Assembly: GCF_012489685.1 (NCBI RefSeq)
Contig: NC_080046.1
Location: forward strand, 62,883,984-62,947,983
Reading direction: 5' to 3'
Origin: Lotus japonicus
Taxonomy: Eukaryota; Streptophyta; Magnoliopsida; Fabales; Fabaceae
Length of the DNA: 64,000 nucleotides
The notes below the pieces were generated by a model. It was not told the DNA's origin. It did no database searches and worked only from the letters and a program-made list of their open reading frames with translations. Shown in pieces: positions 1-13,169 of this stretch. Numbering within the stretch: position 1 is the first letter of the stretch; each line of letters opens with the position of its first letter. The position numbers were made by a program, and so were the translations under genes.

Positions 1-1247
1 TGATCATGCAGAGAAGGCTAGCCTCAATATACTTTATGATGCATAAGGCACATAAGGCTGGCGTCAGTACTTTCTCTTCAAGCAGTAACTAGTTTGTCTT
101 ATTGAAATAAGAAATTAGGAAGATTGTACTTCCTTGTGTCACTTATGGTTGGAAACATATGCCATGTTTAGCTTCACTTTTCATTTATACCATTGATAAC
201 ATGGTTGGTTTACAGTAAAATATTCTTGAATCACTAATGGTTGAAAGTTAACCCTCTTAGTCTTTTAGTAAATATGCACCGGATTCTGTGTAAACTGTGA
301 AACTAAACATTTTTCCGTATAAAATCACTTCTTCATGAAGCTATAATATGTAGCTTTTGCCCTTTAAGTGTATTAGATTCAAGATAAAAAGGAAAAAAAA
401 GTGAAATTAGCTTTACATAGTCTCAATAATTTACAAATTACAAGATATATTTCGTATTTGATAATTAAAGCAATGGAACTGAAACAATAGCTTTTATTCT
501 CCTGCAACATCTTGCATGAAAAGAATAATGAGGTGGCTTTTGTCCCTTATCTACCTAAATTAAGTTTAGATTCACGTCACTACCACATGCTCATGCTAGA
601 ATGTGACTAATGGTGAGCTAAGAGGATGAAAGTATAGCCACGTTGTGTAATCTTCCTTTCTTCCTATTGAACCCCTTTCCTTCTGTGCTTTTTGCCGATT
701 TGGTTACTCAGTTGCATGCTTGGAAAGGGTGTTGGTCCTATTTTGCAGAAAATAGGATACCTTTAATGTTCTTCAAATTTGAGACTCTGGAAGTGCTTTT
801 GTTTAGGAAGTGGATCTCCTTTTAGCCACTTGAAGGATGTAAAATCTCAATTTTGACATGATAGGAATTCCCTTCACAAATAAAGGATTGAAATCACCAT
901 GTAAAGAAACATCAAGTACTCCATGTTTTGGTATCCCAGTGCTGCTACCTGTTTCATAGAAAATTTTAATTAGAAGTGAAGAAGGATCAAAGAGGATAAC
1001 TAGATTGAATTTGGTTAAAATAAAAAAGATAGAATACTTGAAAACATTTCAATGAAATGTATCTTTTGTCATTAGTTAATTACAAGTGGGTCAATCCTTA
1101 TAGACAAGGCATTAGACAAATTTGCTCATTAAGTGGAAATTCTTTCAAAAATCACAGTGAAGCCAAAATTATGTTAGTGTCACTTTTGCCCATCTTGGTT
1201 TTAGCTTCACTGTGGTTTTCGAACAAGTTTCCAAACATGAACTAAAT
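1..1247. other. Intergenic DNA, no gene recognised
   Basis: AT-rich, with only short ORFs lacking recognisable domains (643-825 and 1057-1245 on the plus strand). It lies beyond the 3' end of the minus-strand GH17 gene and should include its 3' UTR. I see no repeat or RNA gene here. Confidence 0.6.
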
Positions 1248-2615
1248 CTATGGTTTTACCTTAATCTCAGCACCAGAGGAGTCAAGAGAAAATGAAGCAG
1301 AGGAAGTTGAAGATGTTGGGGTTGTGGTTGTTGCAAGAGTTGAAAACCCCACATTGTAAGTCATGGATTCATCAGGTCTAAAAAGACCATAGTTTCTCTC
1401 TGAGGTTGGACCAGGCTTCAAATCTTCATTAAACAATGCAAAAAGATACACTTCCAACCTCATTCTAGGATTCAAAGGTGTCCCTTCATTCCCCATTTGC
1501 CTTCTCAGCAAGTTCCTGTTATAAGTTGCAGCATTCTGCGGCGTGGCGCCTGCCTCACCGGTGTCTCCTTTTGAAGGCCAACCAGTCTCCGAAACCCGAA
1601 CCTCAATCCCTCTAAACCCCATTTTGGCAATGGCAAATGAAACAGCATCTACCATAGCATAGAGCATGTTATCATAGTGAAGATTGGTGTTAGGGTCAAC
1701 CATTCCTGTGTTAGGATTAAACAACACATACTCCAAAGGAATGCTATTTGGATCATCCTTGTAAGCAAAGTAAGGATAAGCATTGATCCAAAAAGGGGTC
1801 TTAGAACTTGATAAGAAGTTCAAAAACTGGTACATGATGCTTGATATTTCACTCTTGAAGCTACCAGCTGAAGGAGGGTAAGATTGGTCAAGAACTGCTA
1901 AGGAATGAGGTGTTGAGACTTGAATGTTGGAGTAGCCTAATTGAGCTAGAGCATTGTGAATGTTCACCACTGCTGGAACAAGATGCTGAAGGAGAGTTAT
2001 GTCATCATCAGTGAAAACCTCATTCCCAACTTGAACACCTGTGATCTTTGTTGAGGGTAGGTGAGGTATGACTCTGCTGTTTACCCATAGAAGTGCTTGT
2101 TGTGGATCATCTAGCTGGCTTAGTATCTCATTTTCAACGGTCACAATGATTTCAATATTCGAATTGGCGAAAGTGCTCAGAATCTGAGGATTTGTGTCGT
2201 AGATTCTTGTTTTGGTGAGGTTGAGGGTGCTCAAAAGTTCAAGGACTTTGTCTGGTGGTGGCAAATTGTTAGCCACTTGGCCATAGTTGATTCCAAAAGA
2301 GTCTGCACCTTTAAAGAATCCAAAATCTGTGATTTTACAATCAATGAAATTTGTTAGTACTAGCCAATTTTGTGCAAGTTATTAGAGCTAAAACTTTTGT
2401 GAGTGGCCTATATGGTTTCAGAATTGATTCGGGTGAAAGAGAAGTTGATCCATACATGCTTTAAGAATGAAAAATAGTAAAATATACCAAATGGTATTGC
2501 TAAAACATAAACAAGCGCATTAAATAGAAAGAAACAGAACAAGCAGGGTACCTGCAAAGAGAGAAAATGAGAGAAGAATATAGCTGATAACCACTGTTCT
2601 GATGAATGTTGCCAT
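1248..2615 (-). CDS. Glucan endo-1,3-beta-glucosidase (GH17), two exons
   Basis: Seen: exons complement(2552..2615) and complement(1248..2308), joined in phase 1 with canonical GT/AG, give 374 aa. Exon 1 encodes a hydrophobic signal peptide of about 22 residues (MATFIRTVVISYILLSF...). The mature protein opens with FGINYGQVANNLP, typical of GH17. The putative proton donor is Glu118 in VGNEVF and the nucleophile is Glu262 in VSETGWPSKG. The C terminus is a short Ser/Thr-rich tail with no X8/CBM43 domain and no hydrophobic GPI tail. An in-frame extension upstream of MATF begins with TTG, so the ATG at 2615 is preferred. Known: GH17 enzymes hydrolyse callose and other beta-1,3-glucans in the cell wall or apoplast. 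Inferred: secreted wall enzyme, corresponding by order to Arabidopsis At1g30080. Confidence 0.93.
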
Positions 2616-5600
2616 TGTGAGAATATGAGATTCTAGAATTCCAAAATGATAGAATAGATATAGAGCTATTTCTATATGTTCTGGAATTCCTTTCTTTTCT
2701 TGTTTGAATATTTTGGAGGCAGAGAAGGACAAGGTAAATGAGAGGTTTTGTGTTTTTGGTTTTGTTAGAAGGTGTTAGCTTGCCTTAGCAATATTGCATT
2801 TGCAGTTAACCCTTCAAGAGTTCAGGGCTTTTTCAATTGTCTCAGTTTCCTCATATATATAGATTCTCAACAGTGTATTCTTTTGGACTAGGTTGTCTCT
2901 TTCCAACCCTCGTCAACTTCCAATTTTCCTTTTGACCTGAACACCCTTAAGCCACTTTCTTCAAACAAAAGCAAATAGAAATCCCACTAGTTGGTTAAAT
3001 ATTAGAGGCAAGTTATTGCAGGATCCCAAAAATTGAGGTAAGGTGATATTAGTCCCACCTTAATCATGAGAGATTCCATATTACATACATTATCCTATCT
3101 TTTTTAATGATCAAGGTAATTCATATATAGACTAAGAGATGTAATTTGTATTTTGTTAAATAAGAATTTTTTTCATGTATTATGTATCTCTTCAATGTAT
3201 TATTATTTAAAATTCTCTCTTATTTATTAAAATTTTCTGGAAAAAAATTATTTTTTTACAGAAAATTCCAGAAAAACTCCCACACTTGAGTATTAAGCCA
3301 CCTGAGGGTAGGAGCCGTGTAGATATGGTGCTTTTGGTTGAAAAGGCAAATAGGTTTGTTGGAAGTGACACTTTTTGACTTGGAGATGCTTTCCATAATG
3401 AAAATTTTGAGCAATTTTATGCAACTGGGTCCTGATCTTTACCGTAAACAGTCACATATTCATGTAAACTGTATCATGCATTTTCAAAGAAAAGCATATC
3501 TTACTTCAGGTCCTTTTAACAGAGATAAGATGAGATGCAGATAGTGCTGAACTTTTTAATGTTAATGTGGGTGAAGAAAGTTTCATTGGTGCTTTGAGAG
3601 ATAGCATATACTTATTAGTAATAATATGCCAACGTTCATTTTTCATTAACATATATAGTTCCAACATAATACATTTTAGCTTTTGTTTTTAACTGATACA
3701 AATGTTAGTGGCGGTTAAAAACACCGTTAAATTGTATGTCGATGAAAAGCAAATGACTACTCGTCATTTTCGTTGCGTTATGGAGCATTTTTAATATATG
3801 TTTTGATCCCAAGTAGGATTGTTTTCTGTGAAAGATACACATGTGCGATGACAAATTAAAATCTATGCTAATTAAGTATATGCTCCAACTAATTACATTG
3901 ATATTGTTTATTTTATATTTATATTCTCAAACAAGTATATTGGTGAAAAGGGTATTTCTAATATGAGTTTAATTTTGATGCACCAACGGTGTAAATGTTT
4001 TTTACACCGTCAACCAATCAGATTTCAAGGATGTGACATGTCAATTAATGAAATTAAATGAAAAGAGATATTTTCTCATATTTTTAAAATCTGATTGGTT
4101 GACGGTGTAAAAAAACTTTACACTGTCGGTGCATCAAACTTTTTCTCTTCTAATATTGAAGTCACAAACTTTTTTGGCATATTTACATTAACACCCTAGT
4201 AATAAAGGTATTTCTAATTATAAGGGAATACTTTCACTATTTCAACTTTCAAGTGCATAGGTAGAATGGAAAGAAGTTAGAACCATGAAGAAATGCTAAA
4301 TATGCAAATGAACTTTTTGCTGAGTAATATGATACCTTCTTTATTAATTAGCCTGGATTCTGCACAATCGGCTGTGGAACAACCATATATATAATAATTT
4401 TTCAATTGAGAATCATACTGTAGCTAGCTTGTCTATTTTACTTAGTGTATATCAAAGAAAATCTAACAAAAGGCAACAATTTACAGGTCCAACTCCAACA
4501 TATATAGTGCCAGATCACGATAATTGCAGAAACAAAAAGAAAATGAATGCAGAATCATCACCGACATTAACAAATTAATGGGAACATACTGCAAACAGAA
4601 TATTCATGCATGCATCATTTATTCTCATTTACCATGTAATCATTCATCAATCTCCAAGGATCGCAAATTTTAGGATACATCCGCATTGGATGCCAGTTTG
4701 GAAAGTTCAAACACTAGCATTTAAGATCTTGCAGGGACAATTTCAAATTTTAACATCTTTTATAGGGGCTAAAAACATAGTTAACCTTATAAATTGGTGA
4801 TGATATCATAAAAAAGATAAGTGATGTTTGAAGCAAACACAATTAAAATATTAAAATAGAAATAAATATTGATTATAAAAAGGGGTTAGCTACTAAGTTC
4901 ATGTATAATAAAGTATTTAAAACAATCCTGAGAAGGACAACCTGAATGTGCTTAAATGGCGATTGGCTGGAAAAAAAGCCTTTAATATTAACTTTTTTTT
5001 ATGAAGAAAGGGTTAGAGATCACTCATGGCGTAATTGGCTATAAAAGCACACAAAAAGCAGCCTTTGGTTAAGTTTCAAGAAAAAAAACCACAGCTAAAA
5101 TTAGTCTTTGATAGTTGATAAGGAACTGTTTTTGGTGCCGTGTCTTTTTTCGGTGCATGTTTGGATACAATGTGGATAGAAGTAATTTCATTTAAGTTTT
5201 GAGGTTGTCTATTGTGATTTTAGTTTCACTCTGTATTCAAACATGTACTTAAATTTTTAGGCTGCCTTTAGGTAAAAGTTGTATGAACTTTCCCCTTCCT
5301 CCCTTTGGTGTGTATAATTCAGATTGAAAAATTAGAAGAAAATTCTTAATCTCAGCCTATCATCCTAACCTTTCCCTGTATATCTGTTCAGATTGGAAAA
5401 TTACACCTAAATCGTGTTAATTGAAAGTAAGATTAATGCTTAAAACACTAATCTACATCATCAGTGTTTTAGTTTGACACATAACTTACATGAAAAGTAA
5501 AAAGTTGAAAAGTCTAATTGGATGTCTAATGCAAACCTAATAATCAATAATATCATCAACTGACCATTTATAAAGAACTAGAGAGAATTAATACTTTAAT

Positions 5601-8600
5601 TAACTAGTCTTCATAATTGACTCAAAAGAGAATATTCAAGTCAGACAAACATCCTCGGATCTCTGAATCAGAGGATCATTAATTAAGTCAATATGTTATT
5701 TAGAAAGAGATCAGATCCTTAATTTCTACGTCACATGCAGAAAATTTGGACTTTATATGTGGACAATGATAATTATTTAACATTAGATTCACTGAACTGA
5801 AATGGATTATTTATGAATGAATGATAAATAAGTTCCAAAAGACTATGAGCTGAAAAGCAGGGGACAGAATGAGAAGGGTCTACCTGTATATGCGTTGGAA
5901 GGTACATTTTATTTTAATTTTTCTGGTTGAAATGTCTTAATTTGTTAGATCGATCTCTGAATCAATAGAAAGTAGTGGGATATGTGCGTGTCATTGCACA
6001 GAAACCTTGTCTGGTGGGCAGGTTCTTCAAACTTTTCTGGGTTGATATGCATGGATGGATTGAACTCAATTCCGATTCTATGCTGACTAAGTGTTTAAAT
6101 TTTTTTGCCTAATTCAATCTGAACCATTTAATGTAAGAATTAAGAGTTAAGAATTTGCACCAGTAAAATAGCTGCAAAAATTCATGTTGTTGAAATCCCT
6201 TGCCTCCAAATTGTCTCTCATTCTTTGATAAAATTTTGACACGTAAATTAAAAGCCTTCATCTATGCTTGTACCTATCTCACTCATACTTGTTTTTAATT
6301 GGGGTTAAATGATCCATGAGGCAGTTTGGATTAAATAATTCATCGTTCAATTAAATTGAAGATAAGTGGGTTAAAATTTCTATATTTTATTTATTAATTT
6401 ATTTATAAAAAATTATATTGATCTATTGAGTTGTGGACATGGTTATTTAAACAATCTTTTTGACATGATTTCAATTGTGAGACGGAAATTGAGACTGCAT
6501 TGCATTTGTGAACATAAAATCATGTCCATAGGTTAATTTTTGTAGTATATCCATTAATGCTTTCGAGAGACTCCACCTGGTTTTTCTTGAAATAATTAAG
6601 GTTGGCCAACACAAATATGAATGGAGTATGAAACTAACCAAGTGTCCATGCCCTCTTCCACACAAAAATTGTTTGGATCATCAGACACTCACCCTAACAA
6701 AAAGTTTCTTGCCTTCTCCTTCTTGAGATTCACAGTATGGTTCTTGTGGATGTGGTTGATCTCAATCCGTTTCCTATTCTATGCAAGTGAATGAAAGGAT
6801 ACAGTAACCTAATAGAGACATGTGAGGGTAATTTCCACAGTGCTAAATAATTCTCTTTTGTACGACCGTGCTGAAATGTTGCGCAATATATTCTCATTTT
6901 TGCGGTTTGTGTACATTTTATTTTATGATTATGTCTCAGCCACCGTTTGCAACGCCCTAAATCAGTTATGGATTAGCCAATAATCATACATTCTTTAAAC
7001 CTTTATGCATCCATTTACAAATTACATAAATGTTTAGAGTTAGGAGACTATTGTTTTGATAATCAGAAAGTTGTTACCGCCACTCGAGTGTCTGCTACTC
7101 GAATACCCCCAAACACACAAAGGCCAAATGTAAATCCCATAGGCCTAAGAAACTACAGATCAAACAGTTTAGTTAGGGAGAGGTTCTCGGATCCGGATGT
7201 TAAGACTGTGCATGAACTATCTTGAGACGAAAAATTACTTGATCAACCCCTCGGCATCCATCCACATCCTATCTAATTACGATTGAGCCTTTTACCGTTA
7301 CCGTGGGTACAAAGAAACCAATATCATTCTGACATATGTCGCTCAGAAGTAGTTTCCTAGGCCCAAGTTCTCTTTATTTTTAAATTTTTTATTTAATTAA
7401 TCTTATTCACTTATATATATTTTTAATTAAATCATGTAGAAAACACATTTTTATACACATTTTTTATTCAAATAATTTATAAAAAATATGCCAAAAATCT
7501 TAAAATATAAGTAACTTAACAATTATTTATCAATTATGTAATTGATATATTTGATAGAGCACACATGAGTTTCAACTAATAAAATAGAGAGTCTTGGGGA
7601 AAAAATGTTAATTACACTCAACACTTTATTAAAGGCCTGCGGGCCAACCCTCTTACTCAAGAGATGAGCATGCCGAACACGGATTAGCCAAAATGTTAAT
7701 CCATTTAATTCATAGTCTAACCCGCCCTGACTCACCAATGTGTGGGTCGGCCAAACAAGTCGCGCTTAAACTGACTGGATTAACCCGTTTTCCCAACGCT
7801 AATTAGACCTGATCCAAACAAGTTGAATCTTTGACAAGGACAAAAACAAACAAACAACTTGGAGCAAGAGAGTTGGGTTGGTGGAATGTACTAACTAGAT
7901 TATGCTTAAACCCCTGTATGTTGTTCCAGACATACTTTAGTTTGGAGTTCACTTTTGATCCGAAAAGAGATGGAAAAGTTGCATGCAGTTGAAGTTTTCA
8001 GTTTTCACTTTGGTTACTTTACACATGAATGGCATCACCCCGAGCCTTGCATGTGATCCCACAACCTAAAGAGCTAAAAAGAAATGCTTATGTTCTAAAG
8101 GCGGTCACTACTCTTGAAGAAAAAAAAGCGGCTATATTGTCATTATCCACAAACAAATCTATATATATCCATATTTTATGTAAAATAGTGTTTTCTAGTT
8201 GGGCCCTTCATTATTTTATTTAATTTGCTGCTGAATTTCTTTAATTTTTTTTTCTTTGACCACCGGTCTCCACGGGGAAAGAGATCTCATGTGACTAATC
8301 TGACTCGGACAAATGCATTATTTTTTACCTCAGATGGGATCGAACCCGGGCCATAAACCTAGATAAAATCTCATAAGAAAATGCACATTCATCACTTGTG
8401 TCACCCGTTGTGGTTCTTTCTTATCATTTTAAATATCATTCTTTCAAGAAAAAGAAAAAAAATACTATTTATTAAAAAAATGCTATAAATTATTATATAT
8501 ACAGAATATATAAAAATATGAATTTTAATTAACATTCAATCTCTCCTTCCTTTTTCTTTAAGATAAAAAGTTAATATTATATTAAAAAAGCTATGACTTT

Positions 8601-10096
8601 AGTGTTAACTAAAATATTCCCATAGTTGATTGTCGTGAGATCAAATTAGGTATATTATTATGAAAGATAGAAAGATAAGTGCTAGCAACACTTTATTTGA
8701 CATTCTCTTTTCAACTCTCTTTCTTTGATTGGTTAAAATTAATGAAATCCATCAAATTGAGAACAGGACTCATATAAATAGTGAACTCTATATAAATTTT
8801 AATTACCAAATGAAAAATAGACGGTTAGAAAGAAAGTATGGTGGAGATTCTCAATACTGAAATACAAATTTCTTTGTTTAATTTGCTTGATAAAGAGGTT
8901 TTTTATTTATTTTAAAAGCGTAATTTTCTTAAAAGACAATATTTCCCAAATGGATACATCGGTGGAGGGTATGGGAGGTGAGCCATGGTCACTAAAAGAG
9001 AAATTTAACGTTCATCACATGTTTATGTTGCTCAAAAGGCATTTAACACACAACATATGTTTAACGCATATCACATGCTTGTGTTTTCCCTTTGTGTTTG
9101 TATTTTTCACCTTATCTATTTTGAATGGAGAAAAAAGGTTGAAAGTGTGGCAAATTTATTCTCTCTTTAACTTGAAATTTCCTTTAAGGCTTGAAAACAG
9201 ACATTGTAGACGTAGTTAAGGATGTTCTGCACTTTCTTTGGTCAAAAGATGTTTCAATCGGCACCTTTTGCAGAGACCGCCGAAGTGCTCACAAAATGGG
9301 AGAGTGACGTGTTTTGTGGAGTTTTAAAGTCACAAATGCCTTGGGCCAAAATAAATATGGTTGTTGGGCCTACACTTTTGGGTTCTTTGACAAATTAATT
9401 GGGTTCATTCTTGAACAAAAAAATAGAAATGGGCTCATTGACTAGACTGGAAAACAGAAACAACTTGCTCAGCCCTTGGGCTCATGAGGCAAAAAGCTCG
9501 GGGGTTTCTTTTCTCACCATCCCTATACCTATTCATGACAACCCTCCCCAATTTAACTTATTAAAAAAATTAACACATGTTGACTCAGTTGACATAGACG
9601 AACTAATTTTTCTTGAAAAGTTGTGTATTTGATATTCGTTGCTGACGTGAGGGTCTTGCTGGTAAATGATTTGTAAGTACTTCTGCAAATGATTTATAGT
9701 TGCATAGGTTTTTCATGATCCGTGGTGGTGACTACAGGCAAATTCACTAAACTTTTTCAACTCAAAATATTGAAGTTAAGAACGAAAAAAAAAATGTGTC
9801 CACACTCATTTCAAAGGCACACTCACATTGAAAAAGATAGAAATATATAAGAGAAAAATGTGAGATATAATAAATTGACGGTATTGGAATTGCAGCTAGT
9901 TCAATTTAGGTTTATATTAAGTGAAGTGAATTAATTAATCAAAGCAAACAGTGATGAAATCTATTATGGATAAGAAATGCAAGAAATCATTGGATGGTGA
10001 GAAAAGAGTGGAAGATATATTTGAAAAAGGCATCATTTGTCTTACATGTCATTACAAATAATTAATATTGAAATTAAAAATATATAATATAGACTA
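2616..10096. other. Long intergenic region with repeat debris
   Basis: No convincing gene. The first few hundred bases form the GH17 promoter side. There is a hairpin MITE at 3972-4143 and one end of a MITE family at about 5153-5250 (GCATGTTTGGATAC on the left, CAAACATG on the right). About 6300-6410 resembles one half of the hairpin element at 14246-14423. A GC-richer unclassified repeat lies at about 7640-7830. ORFs such as 8887-9219 have no domain or splice context. Confidence 0.6.
3972..4143. mobile_element. Hairpin MITE (GATGCACC / GGTGCATC termini)
   Basis: The left end TTTGATGCACCAACGGTG is the inverse of the right end CACTGTCGGTGCATCAAA, with a second inverted block (accgtcaaccaatcagattt / aaatctgattggttgacggt) inside. 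The whole element of about 170 bp can fold into a long hairpin. It has no coding capacity. Related ends occur at 40361-40534 and about 38476-38928, so this is a dispersed family. The superfamily was not determined. Confidence 0.75.
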
Positions 10097-10477
10097 TTAT
10101 AACCAGGGTATGGTCTCCTCCATCTCAATGGGAGGCAAGTCAGGCAACTCCAACAGCAATCGATCAAGGTCACCGACGAACATGTTGTTGTTGATAATTT
10201 GCATGGAAGGTAATACAAGACTAGTTTCATTTGCAACATGATTAGTTTTAGAAGCTTCTAATTCCTCAGGCTTTACTGCAGTAGTACTTCCTCTGGCTTC
10301 ACCTCCTGCAGCAGCAGCAGCAGCAGCAATATTAGCAAATCGTCCCTCCATAATCCAATCGGTGGAAGAATTCTTTCCAGTGAAACTCTGAACAACATCC
10401 TTGAAGTTGTCTGCATCGGTCTGAACGTACCGGGTTTCGATTTGCACTATTTTCGGACCAGCTTCACCACGCATCAT
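10097..10477 (-). CDS. VQ motif-containing protein, VQ1/VQ10-like
   Basis: Intronless, 126 aa, ATG at 10477 and TAA at 10097-10099. Residues 25-34 read FKDVVQSFTG, an exact match to the FxxxVQxxTG signature, preceded by VQIETRYVQTDADNF as in the short VQ1/VQ10 clade. A run of seven alanines around residues 51-57 is encoded by a GCA/TGC microsatellite at about 10308-10328. The C terminus is acidic and Leu/Pro-rich (LLLELPDLPPIEMEE). Known: VQ proteins are small nuclear cofactors whose VQ motif contacts the WRKY domain of group I and IIc WRKY factors and modulates defence and stress transcription. Inferred: the same role here. The promoter side carries W-box and G-box elements. The Ala tract may vary in length between accessions. 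Confidence 0.92.
   Translation of the reverse strand: MMRGEAGPKIVQIETRYVQTDADNFKDVVQSFTGKNSSTDWIMEGRFANIAAAAAAAGGEARGSTTAVKPEELEASKTNHVANETSLVLPSMQIINNNMFVGDLDRLLLELPDLPPIEMEETIPWL
10308..10328. repeat. GCA trinucleotide microsatellite in the VQ coding region
   Basis: Seven GCA repeats on the plus strand read as alanine codons on the minus strand of the VQ gene. Unit gain or loss would change the Ala tract without shifting the frame. Confidence 0.85.
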
Positions 10478-10719
10478 ATCAAATCTGCAGTCTAGTGGAT
10501 GTATATGTGATGTGTTAATTGTGTGGGTGTTAGAAATGCTTGCATTGCATGTGGGCCTTAAATACTAAATAGGTGCATGAATATTCAATGTTGTACGTAG
10601 CAACATCGATCTACCGTACAAGCTAGCGAGGATCGATTTGACAGTGGAAAAAGCAGACACAACAAGTTGACATTTATTAATTTATGCAAGAGAGACGAAA
10701 CAGCAGAGACTGAAATTGC

Positions 10720-10901
10720 AGTCAACGGAGACTCCTTATAAGTTGAAATTTCAGGGTCCAAGGTCAAATTGAATAGCACCCATTCTGGAACATATACATA
10801 CATACAATACATATGGGTCCATGCGTAGCTTAGTTTCTCTCACGTGGCATGAAAATTTGGTTTCTTTTGTTAATATTCTAAAGCACGTGTCGTTAAGTCA
10901 A
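10720..10901 (-). promoter_or_regulatory. W-box and G-box cluster upstream of the VQ gene
   Basis: On the gene's sense strand there are TTGACT at 10720-10725, TTGACC at 10762-10767 and TTGACT at 10896-10901, all fitting the WRKY W-box TTGAC[CT]. CACGTG G-boxes lie at 10841-10846 and 10884-10889. They are about 240-430 bp upstream of the ATG. W-boxes suggest WRKY control and G-boxes bZIP/bHLH control. Function is inferred from motifs only. Confidence 0.5.
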
Positions 10902-12052
10902 ACACTGCTCAATTAATATTGTAGCCAGTTATTTTACATGATTTTCTGGCTAGTATGGGTTTCAGAAGTGAAATTAAACACTCACTCAATCAGCATATAT
11001 AACCCCAACATTCCTATAAATCAATTATTCTAGCTTGAGGAGGAAGATATCGTGGCTGACAATTTCTAAAACCAGACAATTGCGGATGAGAACCTCATCA
11101 AGAAGCACACCAGAACCAATATTCTTCTCTCGATGGTGATTGATGACAATGAAATCGACTCGCATAAATACTTATACATAGCGAATTATTGATATTTGTT
11201 CCTGTATTAAATTTTCACTGATCTGAATCATTTAGCATGTGAGGTTTTGACCCCTCGAACTAGTGATTATGTGACACAATGTCATGCATGTAGGTTTTTA
11301 CTTATGTAGATTTTTTAAATTGTTTTTTCTTAAATTGCCACACCAAAATAAAATAAAATAAAATTAATTTTTCATCATCTTCATCTTCATCTTCACCATA
11401 TTTTTAAATAATCCAGAAAATCAACCCCCAAACTCAAAAACAATAACTAAAGATAATAGACTAGAGAAAAGAAGAAAGGTAAAAGTTTGGTTTTCATTGT
11501 TAACCATCCTTAGTCACAAGGATATAGAGCTATCTTGGTGGGGTTAACAAAGAGTTAAATTGCATCATCAACTCAAGAAAAATTTGCTCCAAGCCTAAGC
11601 CCATGTTTCCGAACATCCTTTTTCGAGAATGACTTCTTTTTCACAAGTGAACCAGAAACTTCAATTTCATTTTTCATCTCTTCTTCTTCCCACTTCATCT
11701 TCACAATCCCATAACTTAAACTTCTTCATTCCCAATTAAACACAAATTTCATTTTTCAACCTCATTTTCTTGTTTCTGACTACCCGAATTTCAGAACATG
11801 AACCGCAACTGAATCATTCCCTATCACTATCAGTCCCTAAAACACCACCAGAAACCATTTTCTCCCAACAATCAAAACCAGCAAGAAAGCAAAGAGAAGA
11901 AACAGAGATCTGGAGTGGCTATAACGAGTAAAACATTGAAAAACTGAAACACTAAAAACGAACTAGATCAACAAGTAGTTTCCTACCTTCAAATTGTCTC
12001 TCATTCTCTCTTTCTTCATGAAACCCTTAAGACATATATAATCAAAAAGCTA

Positions 12053-12358
12053 CTCCCTCCGTTCCTAATTATAAGACATAGTTTTAAAATTTTCTAGTTC
12101 CTAAATATAAGATCCTTTAACAATAATCTAGCAAAAAGTATTATACTCTTCCATATATAACTCTTACATTAATTGTGTGTTTTCAATTCCAAAGTTTTAA
12201 TTACCACCTACCATTTATTAGTGAGAGAAAATAACAAAGGGTAAATATGGAATAATGTATGTATTTTTAAAAATTCAACACACTAATTAGACACATTTAA
12301 TGTTTTATTAATAAGCGCAATTTTTTGTATTAGGTCTTATAATTAGGAACGGAGGGAG
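12053..12358. mobile_element. Stowaway-like MITE (CTCCCTCCGTTCC termini)
   Basis: A 306-bp element bounded by CTCCCTCCGTTCCTAATTAT on the left and its exact inverse ATAATTAGGAACGGAGGGAG on the right. It is flanked by TA dinucleotides at 12051-12052 and 12359-12360, the Tc1/mariner target duplication. The termini are the well-known plant CTCCCTCCGTTCC type. It has no ORF and is non-autonomous. Confidence 0.9.
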
Positions 12359-13169
12359 TATAAAATATCCAACATCTTATGCAATTTTACAAGAGTTTTT
12401 ATTTTTTATTTTTTATGATGAGGGGTATACCCTTACCCATACAATCAAAACTATTTTGAATGGAATTAACTATGAAGAATTTGGCTTTGTTTGGGATCGC
12501 TAACCTGAACTTTTCTTAAGCATAAATGCTTACGTGAGGATATGAGAAAAAACTTATGTAAATAGCTTATGTCCTACTTTAATACTATCTTGTATTCATT
12601 GCCATAAGGTATCAAATTTAACTTATGGATATGTGTTTATGCCCACCTCACAATTTGAGTTTCTTTAAATAATTAGTTCCTCTAGCCTAAACCATTAAAA
12701 TTAATTATGTTGTTTATCAAAACTCACCTTTAATCAGTTAGTCTAAAAGGTCATATTAGATCAATACCAATTCACAGCTTTTTTTTCACTACATTTTTTC
12801 GATGATTTTTTTATTACACAATGGTTTTTTTTAAACCCATGTTTGACTAATCAACACCAACGATGCTAGTTGTGTTATTTAATCGATTCGATGAAACTGA
12901 TCAACCAAACCGTACCAATTAAATTGGATCGTTTTTTTTTTATTTTGGTTCAAAACCGATCCAAATAGATAGATATCAATGAAGATTGGTTCGGTTCACA
13001 GTTGAAGAATTAAAAAGCAAAGAATCAAACCGATGATATATATATTTTGTTAAAAAAATAAAAATAGGATAGGTGAAAATACTTATGTTTGACATTTTTT
13101 TTTGTTACAAATGGAAGATAATTATGTTTGACATACTATGTTTGTTAGATCTATTATGTTTGTTTTTTT

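Noticed and set aside
2616..2732. In-frame N-terminal extension of the GH17 protein
   Set aside because: The longer frame starts with TTG and would bury the signal peptide. The ATG at 2615 gives a proper secretory start.
8887..9219. 110-aa open frame on the plus strand
   Set aside because: It begins at a non-canonical position in AT-rich DNA, has no domain, no splice context and a composition typical of random reading.
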